Of a DNA stretch of 64,000 bases, positions 56,101 through 64,000 are shown piece after piece. Numbering within the stretch: the stretch's first letter is position 1; each line of letters opens with the position of its first letter. The position numbers and the translations under genes are program-made. The notes below the pieces were generated by a model that did not search any database, was not told the DNA's origin, and saw only the letters and a list, made by a program, of their open reading frames with translations. This DNA is from Agelaius tricolor (lineage: Eukaryota; Chordata; Aves; Passeriformes; Icteridae): assembly GCA_023055355.1 (NCBI GenBank), contig JALJCS010000028.1, positions 7,316,418 through 7,380,417 of the forward strand, given 5' to 3'.

Positions 56101-59100
56101 AAACCTCAAAATTCAATGTTTTAAGGATTTGGGGGAATAAATTGCAAAGGGGGAGAGGCCATGTAAGTGCTCCAGGCATGGAAAATGCTGCAGTGGGGGT
56201 CAGGTGGGATTGTCTGGTGCCTGAGCAGTTTTAATTTCTGCACCTGAACTCTTTGCATGTTGGGTGTTTGCAATCTCAGCTCATTTTTGGTTCAAGGATC
56301 TCTGGCCCAGCTTTCAGAGGTAAAAATCAGAGCCCATTCCTGTGCTCAGGTGATAGAGATTATTCAGGAACAGCAGAACAAACCATATTTTTTGCTTTCT
56401 CTTTCTTGCTCAGCTCATACCAAACAGCTCCTTTTTGTGCTTGCCTTTATGCTGATAGTGCTCAATCTGTGTAACTTTTAATTTCATTGATTTTATTGTT
56501 CTGAATGTTCTGTCAGCTCCTTCTAAACCTCAGCTGGTTTTATTCTTTTACATTTTTTCCACTTCTTTCTCTGGCATTAATGCTTTAATTTAGGGTGTTC
56601 ATTGTGTAACATACAGGGCAGCTTGCTTCTGTTTCTAAGTGTGGCAGCAGCTTTCTCTAAGCAGTACAAATCCATATTTTATTTGAGATCAACCAAAACC
56701 CTTCATTCTCCCAGACTGAAGTAGGTTCCTCTCCCACTCTTCCCTATTACCCTGTTTAAAAAATAAACAAAAAAAAATAAAATCATTCCAATCAGGTGGC
56801 TGTGGCAGCCAGGACAACTCTAATTAGGCAGATGTAACAATTTCTTGTGGTTTTGTTTTCCCCAGTTTCTGCACACCATAGAACAGTGAGGGAAGAATAT
56901 GGAGACAAAGTAAAAATGAGACCCTGGAGTCGCAGCCCCTTGCGCCAGCAGAGAGACAAGCTTGAGCAAGGAGAGAGCAGGAAACCAGGTAGCATCTGCC
57001 TCTCTACACTACTGGGGGACAGCTGGGGTAAAAAATCCAATCCAATCCAATTCAGTTCATTTTTAGTCTCAACCAAACATCCCAGGTGCTCAGTTCAAGC
57101 CTTGTCCAGCTCAGCCCCTGGGTGTAAGGCTGGGATCTTCACCAATGTCTCTTTCCTAAAGCAGTGCTGGTTTTGCAGGAGATGCACAAAGTGATAAATG
57201 GGATATTTAGGGCTAGGAGGAGCCATTGGAAAAGTTTCAAAAGGAGTTAAGCCCCTGTTCAGTGGTGAAAGAAGCAGCTGACTGAATTTTTTAAATCCTG
57301 CAGTTGAATTGCCTTGCAGGTTAAAAAGGGATTGGTTACTCCAGCTCCAGTTGGATTTGGGCTTAGGAGCTAAATTACCTCAAAAAGTGACCTCACAGGG
57401 ATCAGTGTGAGCATCACTGCTTCTGTCATCTTGCAGGAGAGTTAAATTCTGAATGCAGAGTTCTGCTGAGATGGTGAATTTTGTTTTCCAAGTCAGAAAA
57501 TGATCCCACCTGAAGGGTCTGGGGGTGGGGAATTTGCACAAGGGACACCAAAACACCTTTGTTAGGAGGAGGAAAGCTCTGAGTCTGCCTTGCTGACATG
57601 TCCAGCTCTGGAAAGAAGTGCAGGCACCCAGAGCAGGATGGAATCAACTGGAATTAATTGGAGAGATGGAATTCCAGATGTGGACACCCAGGGCAGGATG
57701 GAATCAGTGGAATTCCAGGTGTGGACACCCAGAGCAGGATGGAATCAGCTGGAATTAATTGTAGAGATGGAATTCCAGGTGCAGGCATCCAGAGCAGGAT
57801 GGAATCATCTGGAATTCCAGATGTGGACACCCAGAGCAGGATGGAATCAGTGGAATTCCAGATGGAGGCACCCAGAGCAGGATGGAATCAGTGGAATTCC
57901 AGGTGCAGGCACTCAGAGCAGGATGGAATCAGTGGAATTAATTGTAGAGATGGAATTCCAGGTGTAGACACCCAGAGCAGGATGGAATCATCTGGAATTC
58001 CAGGTGCAGGCACTCAGAGCAGGATGGAATCAGCTGGAATTAATTGTAGAGATGGAATTCCAGGTGTAGGCATCCAGAGTAGGATGGAATCAGTAGAATT
58101 CCAGGTGCAGACACCCAGAGCAGGATGGAATCATCTGGAATTCCAGATTTGGGCATCCAGAGCAGGATGGAATCAGTGGAATTCCAGGTGTGGACACCCA
58201 GAGCAGGATGGAATCAGTGGAATTCCAGATGTGGACACCCAGAGCAGGATGGAATCAGTGGAATTCCAGATTGTGACACTCAGCAGGATGGAATCAGTGG
58301 AATTCCAGGTGCAGGCACCCAGGGCAGGATGGAATCAGTGGAATTCCAGATGTGGACACTCAGGGCAGGATGGAATCAGTGGAATTCCAGGTGGGAATCA
58401 TCTGCAATTCCAGCTGCAGGCACTCAGCAGGATGGAATCAGCTGGAATTCCAGGATGGAATCAGTGCAATTCCAGGATGGAATCATCTGCAATTCCAGCT
58501 GCAGGCAGGCAGCAAGGCCTGGGCAGCTCCTGCCCCATCAAGCACCAGGGATTTTTTTCATGGTGCTCCCTGGAGCAGTGGGCACTGACAGTAACCAGAG
58601 TGTAGGGACCCTGCTCTGGTGATTTTTGTCACCATGGTGCTTTTTTCCCCTTTTTCCCCTATTTTAATTCATCTTAGGAACACCTCATGTTTAAAATTCA
58701 GGTCAATATTATTCCATATTTTTGGCTGTTGATCCTGCACCACTGCAATTCAGAAAAGCTGTTTGTCATTGAGCAGAGTGTGAAATTATTAATATTTTTT
58801 TTTTCTGAATTTCCAATAGTGAATATTCAGCACTGATTTAATGCCAGCAGAAAGTGAAGCAGTTAGCTGGGAATTCAGAGGCTTGGAAAGGATACTCAAT
58901 TAGCACTGTGGTTTTAATTTTTGTGGTTTCAGCAGTAAAAGAAGAGAAACCAGAAGAGAGGGATCCTCTGTCAGACCTGCAAGACATCAGTGACAGTGAG
59001 AGAAAAACCAGCTCAGCAGAGTCCTCCTCAGGTGATGAAATGCAATTTAGGAGCTGTAATTAACTGTACAGCTGTAATTAATGTCTCTGCTGAGCAAACA

Positions 59101-62100
59101 CTGTGAGTGTAAAGTGCCTGATTATTCCTGGACAGAATCTGGATCAGGCTCAGAAGAGGAGGAGGAAGAGTCCAGCAGCGAAGGCTCTGAGGAGGAGGGA
59201 GAGGAAGAGGAGGAGGAGGAGGAGACAGGAAGCAACTCTGAGGAGGTGTCTGAGCAATCAGCAGGTGAGGGTTTCACCCAGCAGGCCTGCAGGGCCTGTG
59301 TGATTTTATTTTTATTTTCCTCATCCCATTTGTTGTTTTATTTGAACATTTTCCTTTTCTCTTAGTCTAGGCTAGGCTGAGACCTCACAGGTCAAGATAA
59401 CTAAAAAGAAAACACCCAAGTCCAAGTCCCATTCTATCCTTTTGGTAGAGGTAATACCAATTTTCATCTAAGAAGCCAGAGCAGAAAGCTGAGAGCCATT
59501 TTTGTCAGCAGTTCAGGTGGTTCTGGGACACATCAAATACCCTGCAGAGTATTTGCACTTCTTTGGGGGTGGTGAAATCCAAAGGTCTTTTCTTGTCATT
59601 TTGAATTCTTTTCTGTTGCAAAATTCAGATTTTTTTTTTTCCCCAAATGAATGAACATAATAACACAAAGTTCAGAAAAGTGCAGCCATTCTTGTCATTA
59701 ATTAGTAAAGAAAAGGCACAAGAGTAGAGGCTCTGATGGCTGGGTGTTTTTCTTTAAAATAATTACAACGAATAAGGAAATATTAATTACTTATTTACCT
59801 GCCCACATCCCAATTCCCAGAGAATTGGTAAAAGTTGTGTTGGGAGTGAAACAGAATTTCTGTTTGTGAGTTTCTGACGGTGCAGAAGCCTGGTGAGAGG
59901 GGAGAGGATTCCAGCAGGGATCTGCAGAAATGGGGATTTTCCCACTCAATCTTGGCTCTGTTTTGCAGAGGAGGTGAGCGAGGAGGAAATGAGTGAAGAG
60001 GAGGAACGGGAGAATGGAAACCACATCCCAGTTGGTACAATGCAAATACTGAATGCTTGAAGGAACTGTTGGGCTGGGTGTTTGCAGCTAGATAAACCTG
60101 TTTGTACAAATATTTCAAATATCAGAGTGCTATTCTCATGTCAAACTCAGAAACTCCTTGAAATCTGCTTCAGGCTTTGTGTTTAGAGGGAATCAATCAT
60201 GAGCTGATGTTTCCTTCTCTTTCATTTTGTGTTCTTTTGTCTTCTCATCAAAATCTGAGAATGAGACCCAGAATGAGAATCTTGGGTCAATTTTCTCTTC
60301 CATTCTGGTGCAAAATTAATTTTTCTGACTTGATACATTTACACTGGAATCAAAATCAGAGAATGAGACCCAGAATGAGAATGAGACATCTTTAGTAAAT
60401 TTTCTCTTCCATTCTGGTGCAAAGATTGATTTTTCTGACCTGCTGCATTAACACTGGAATCAAAATCAGAGAATGAGACCCAGAATGAGAATGAGACATC
60501 TTTAGTAAATTTTCTCTTCCATTCTGGTGCAAAGATTGATTTTTTCTGAGCTGCTGCATTAACACTGGAATCAAAATCAGAGAATGAGACCCAGAATGAG
60601 AATCTTTAGTAAATTTTCTCTTCCATTCTGGTGCAAAGATTGGTTTTTCTGGCCTGCTGCATTCACACTAGGAACTGCAGGTGAATTCTGAAAGCGTCCC
60701 CTCTGCCAGGAGGGGAAATTTGGCTTCTCCACCCTGCTCTGCCCCACAGTGCTCACTGTCCCCACCTCTGTTTACCCCAGGCTGAGTTCATTTCATCCTC
60801 ACAGCTCCTCTTTCCAGCACTGATTCTGACTGTTGAAGTTCCAGAGTCGAGGTTTGACCGGGATTCTGCGGGCAGCGAGGCAGAGGAGGAGGAGCTGGGG
60901 GAAGGCTCCCCTCACTCCAATGCCATGACAGAAGGGGAATACATTCCTGACTCCCCAGCCTCCTCCCCCATCGAGCTGAAGCAGGAGCTCCCCAAGTATC
61001 TCCCTGCCCTGCAGGTAGGGAATCACCCCTGCAGCATTTCTGATACCATTGAGATCTCTTATCTTGCTATTGCTGTCTGAGAATGGGTCCTTGTGAGAGG
61101 AGAGTTCTGTACCATCAACAGAAACTGGTTTTTCTTTATGTAGCCAGCAGCAAAGTGTAAAAATACTACTAAAAACCAGATTTTTACTAATTAATTATGT
61201 GAAAAGTGCTGAATTGCTGCCTTTGTGCAGAAGTGAATGGAATAATTGAATTAATCTGCTGAAACACAGGCTCTGTCCTGGATCCCTTTAGAAACTCCAT
61301 GAAAAACAAACCCCAAAGACTCCTTTATCCTTTGATTTATAGCTGAATTCTTCTGGTGAATTTTAACTGGGAAGTTGCTGAAGTTTTTAAAATGCAAAAC
61401 CTTCTCCCAGATGGAGGAGTAAATGCTGGGGGGGGAAATGCTGGGGGGGTAAATGTTGGAGGGGTAAATGTTGGAGGAGTAAATGCTGGAGGGGCAAATG
61501 CTGGAGGGGTAAATGCTGGGGGAGGAAATGCTGGAGGGGTAAATGCTGGAGGAGTAAGTGCTGGGGGAGTAAGTGCTGGGGGAGTAAGTGCTGGGGGAGT
61601 AAATGCTGGAGGGGTAAATGCTCCTGGAGGGGTAAATGCTCCTGGAGGGGTCAATGCTGGAGGGGTCAATGCTGGAGGGGTAAATGCTGGGGGAGTAAAT
61701 GCTGGAGGGGTAAATGCTGGAGGGGTCAGTGCTGGAGGGGTAAATGCTGGGGGAGTAAATGCTGGAGGGGTCAATGCTGGGGGGAGTAAATGCTGGAGGG
61801 GTAAATGCTGGAGGAGGAAATGCTGGGGGCGTAAATGCTGGAGGGGTAAATGCTGGAGGAGTCAATGCTGGAGGGGTAAATGCTCCTGGAGGAGTAAGTC
61901 CTGGAGGAGTAAATGCTGAGGGAGTAAATGCTGGAGGGGTAAATGCTGGGGGTGTAAATCCTGGGGGAATCAATGCTGGAGGGGTAAATGCTCCTGGAGG
62001 GGTAAATCCTGGAGGGGTGAATCCTGGAGGGGTAAATCCTGGGGGAGTCAATGCTGAGGGATTAAATCCTGGAGGGGTAAATGCTCCTGGAGGGGTAAAT

Positions 62101-64000
62101 GCTGAGGGATTAAATCCTGGGGGTGTAAATGCTGGAGGGATTAAATCCTGGGGGAGTAAATGCTGGGGTTGTAAATCCTGGGGGAGTCAATGCTGGGGTT
62201 GTAAATCCTGGGGGAGTCAATGCTGAGGGATTAAATCCTGGAGGGGTAAATGCTGGAGGGATTAAATCCTGGGGGAGTCAATGCTGGGGTTGTAAATCCT
62301 GGAGGAGTCAATGCTGGAGGGGTAAATCCTGGGGTTGTAAATCCTGGGGTTGTAAATCCTGGAGGAGTCAATGCTGGGGTTGTAAATCCTGGAGGAGTCA
62401 ATGCTGAGGGATTAAATCCTGGAGGAGTCAATGCTGTCCCTGTGGTTTCGTTCAGGGCTGCCGCAGCGTGGAGGAATTCCAGTGCTTGAACAGGATTGAA
62501 GAAGGAACCTATGGTGTGGTGTACAGGGCCAAGGACAAAAAGACTGGTGGGTATCAGAGCCCTCCTCTTCCTCAGGGTATTCATTTAGGGCTGCAAATCA
62601 CCATTCTGCATTTTCAAATATTTCAAATATGATTTGCAAATATTTCTTCACCAGCAAGCTGCAGATTTTCGAGGCAGAGCAGCACAGATCATGAGTGAGA
62701 GAACACCTGGTAATGGGAATTATTAACTGTGGGGTGGGAAATGTGTTCCCTTTGCAGATGAAATCGTGGCTCTGAAGAGACTGAAAATGGAAAAGGAGAA
62801 GGAAGGTTTCCCCATCACTTCTCTGAGAGAAATAAATACAATTCTGAAAGCACAGCACCTGAACATTGTCACTGTCAGAGTAAGGCTGCACTCTTTGATC
62901 TCTTTTATTGGGTTGAAATATTCCTTTTAAATATGAAATATTTATAAATATTCATATTTCTAAATATGAAAATAGCAGCAACCCTGGCAGATCTTGCTGC
63001 TGTGAGCAGTTGTGTGCTGCTCATAAGGCTGTAGAGACATCCCTGGCTGCACAATCTGATGTTTTACCAAAAATGAGCTGGTTTTTAATAGAAAAAATAC
63101 ATTTTAGGAAAAAAAAATTATTTTTATTTACATGATAGAAAACCTACAGTTGTGTGCTGCTCATAAGGCTGTGGAGACATCCCAGGCTGCACAATCTGAT
63201 GTTTTACCAAAAATGAGCTGGTTTTTAATAGAAAAAAACACATTTTAGAAAAGAATATATATTCTTTTAATATATAAATATAAAAATATATTTTTATTTA
63301 CATAATAGAAAAAATAGAAAAAATACAGTTGTGTGCTGTAAAAAAATTATTTTTATTTACATGATAGAAAAACTACAGTTGTGTGCTGCTCATAAGGCTG
63401 TGGAGACATCCCAGGCTGCACAATCTGATGTTTTACCAAAAATGAGCTGGTTTTTAATAGAAAAAATCCCATTTTTCAGGATTTTCCCAATGAAAAAATA
63501 CATTTTAGAAAAAAAAATTATTTTTATTTACATACTAGAAAAAATAGAAAAAATCTGATGTTTTACCAAAAATGAGCTGGTTTTTAATAGAAAAAATACG
63601 TTTTAGGAAAAAAAAATTATTTTATTTACATTATAGAAAATTTATTTTTATTTACAAAATAAAAAATTATTTTATTTACATTATAGAAAAACTACAGTTG
63701 TGTGCTGCTCATAAGGCTGTAGAGACATCCCTGTAGACATCCCAGGCTGCACAATCTGATGTTTTACCAAAAATGAGCAGGTTTTTAATAGAAAAAATCC
63801 CATTTTTCAGGATTTTCCCAATGGCAGCCTCTCTCCTCTTTCCCGTACATTCCCCAAATTGACTCTGGGTGCTTTTTCAACGCCGTGTGTGGGTTTTGCT
63901 CAGCTGCTTGTGTGTTGCAGGAGATTGTTGTGGGCAGCAACATGGATAAAATCTACATTGTGATGAATTATGTGGAGCACGACCTGAAGAGCCTGATGGA
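50162..64000 (+). CDS. CDK11: CDK11 (PITSLRE kinase), 5' part, truncated by window end
   Basis: CDK11 pairs with L-type cyclins and phosphorylates splicing and RNA polymerase II factors. Coding exons are 50162-50272, 51671-51786, 52081-52205, 53384-53522, 54001-54131, 56866-56988, 58933-59031, 59136-59264, 59969-60034, 60839-61014, 62456-62546, 62758-62879 and 63921-64000+, giving about 502 residues so far. The translation starts [19 protein letters not shown], as in the family. A highly charged region of RE/KE repeats (nuclear, coiled-coil-like) follows, then a Ser/Glu-rich acidic stretch (exons 8-9) and the kinase domain, with [11 protein letters not shown] at about 420-430, VALK Lys442 and the diagnostic PITSLRE at 454-460. 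ATG at 59989 (MSEEEEREN) matches where the p58 isoform is known to start internally. Exon 2 begins at 50141, upstream of the ATG. The donor after 52205 (GTGCTT) and the acceptor before 53384 (CCCAAG) are weak but give the family sequence. The rest of the gene is outside the window. Confidence 0.95.
50495..51425 (+). repeat. ~240-bp tandem repeat, 4 copies
   Basis: TTATTGGTCAGAAAAAAAAA recurs at about 50500, 50745, 50987 and 51199, with AATCAACTGGGTCTTACAGT and AATGGGTTAAAATGATGGGT in each unit. It lies in CDK11 intron 2. Confidence 0.92.
52262..52840 (+). repeat. 21-bp minisatellite, about 27 copies
   Basis: The unit is GGAATTGAGATTGTAGGCAC plus A/G, with GATGGTAG and GAAAATGTAG variants. 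It starts ~57 bp after CDK11 exon 4. As 21 is a multiple of 3, both strands stay open for about 300 codons (51957-52889 +, 51875-52825 -). These are not genes. Confidence 0.96.
52968..53210 (+). repeat. Two-copy 121-bp tandem duplication
   Basis: TCTGGCTTCACTGAGTGAAA at 52969 recurs at 53090, and similarity extends over the whole unit (TTTCTAGAGAAATTCCCATC). Confidence 0.93.
54365..56025 (+). repeat. 31-32-bp minisatellite, about 52 copies
   Basis: The unit is CCATAAAACCAGGATTTCTG then AGGGGTTATTTC; GGGGGAGATTTCC is the common alternative ending. This is the longest homogeneous array in the window (1.65 kb), in CDK11 intron 6. Confidence 0.97.
56026..56865 (+). other. CDK11 intron 6 remainder
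   Basis: Unique-looking sequence with T-rich stretches, no exon or transposon recognised. It ends at the TTTTCCCCAG acceptor of the exon at 56866. Confidence 0.5.
57596..58510 (+). repeat. ~41-bp minisatellite with length variants, about 22 copies
   Basis: Units contain GAGCAGGATGGAATCAGTGG and AATTCCAGGTGTGGACACCC. Some carry an extra AATTAATTGTAGAGATGG block. It opens plus frames such as 57658-58605 that are products of the repeat. It lies in CDK11 intron 7. Confidence 0.95.
60240..60665 (+). repeat. ~110-bp tandem repeat, 4 copies
   Basis: AATCAAAATCAGAGAATGAG, ACCCAGAATGAGAATGAGAC and TCTTCCATTCTGGTGCAAAG recur four times in CDK11 intron 10. Confidence 0.93.
61412..62437 (+). repeat. 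15-bp minisatellite, about 68 units, next to exon 12
   Basis: The unit is GTAAATGCTGGAGGG (variants TCAATGCTGG, CTCCTGGAGG, TTGTAAATCC). Being a multiple of 3 it encodes (V-N-A-G-G)n on + and (P-P-A-F-T)n on -, which explains the long frames on both strands. It ends about 19 bp before the CDK11 exon 12 acceptor. Confidence 0.96.
63020..63815 (+). repeat. Irregular tandem array, about 4-5 copies
   Basis: ACAGTTGTGTGCTGCTCATA, AAGGCTGTGGAGACATCCCA and GATGTTTTACCAAAAATGAG with TTATTTTTATTTACAT blocks recur in varying order. It lies in CDK11 intron 13. Confidence 0.9.

Noticed and set aside
57590..58622. Plus-strand frame of 315 codons
   Set aside because: It is produced by the 41-bp array in CDK11 intron 7.
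61251..62584. Frames encoding VNAGG- and PPAFT-type repeats
   Set aside because: These are products of the 15-bp array. They resemble elastin- or collagen-like proteins only by repetition.

Overview
The window is vertebrate nuclear DNA, almost certainly from a songbird. Genes are split into many short GT-AG exons. CR1 LINE ends and two kinds of short solo LTR resembling abundant songbird families are present. Gene density is high, there are two CpG-island promoters, and nearly every intron carries its own minisatellite, as expected of a small GC-rich avian microchromosome. The gene order NADK - SLC35E2 - CDK11 matches human 1p36.33, and the corresponding region in chicken is, from memory, chromosome 21. 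No prokaryotic feature, tRNA, rRNA or CRISPR array was seen.

Layout. (1) 1-22.8 kb, + strand: NADK. All 11 coding exons (2470-19469) were assembled by eye into a 441-codon frame, followed by a ~3.3 kb 3'UTR ending near an AATAAA at 22772. The promoter and first non-coding exon lie left of the window. (2) 24.3-34.7 kb, - strand: a nine-exon gene for a ~316-residue multi-pass membrane protein that I do not recognise. It converges on NADK and shares a CpG island head to head with SLC35E2. I recall no human counterpart at this place. This is the best candidate for something undescribed. (3) 35-47.1 kb, + strand: SLC35E2, 8 coding exons, 404 residues, a nucleotide-sugar/triose-phosphate-translocator-fold membrane protein. 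(4) 48.7-64.0 kb, + strand: CDK11 (PITSLRE kinase), CpG-island promoter plus the first 13 coding exons. The window ends inside the kinase N-lobe.

The genes do not form a pathway: NADK makes NADP+, SLC35E2 is an orphan transporter-like protein and CDK11 links transcription, splicing and the cell cycle. They share housekeeping-type CpG promoters, and two of these promoters carry the same 12-bp ETS/half-CRE motif.

The striking structural theme is tandem duplication close to exons. NADK exon 9's 3' splice site is preceded by seven repeat-borne look-alike acceptors. NADK exon 3's 3' half and donor are tandemly triplicated. Minisatellites abut the acceptors of SLC35E2 exon 9 and CDK11 exon 12. One minisatellite appears to have grown inside a solo LTR. 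Many long open frames in the window (for example 29.3-30.4, 51.9-52.9, 57.6-58.6 and 61.3-62.4 kb) are products of these repeats and are not genes. Exon boundaries come from splice consensus, reading phase and remembered protein families. No alignment or expression data were available.
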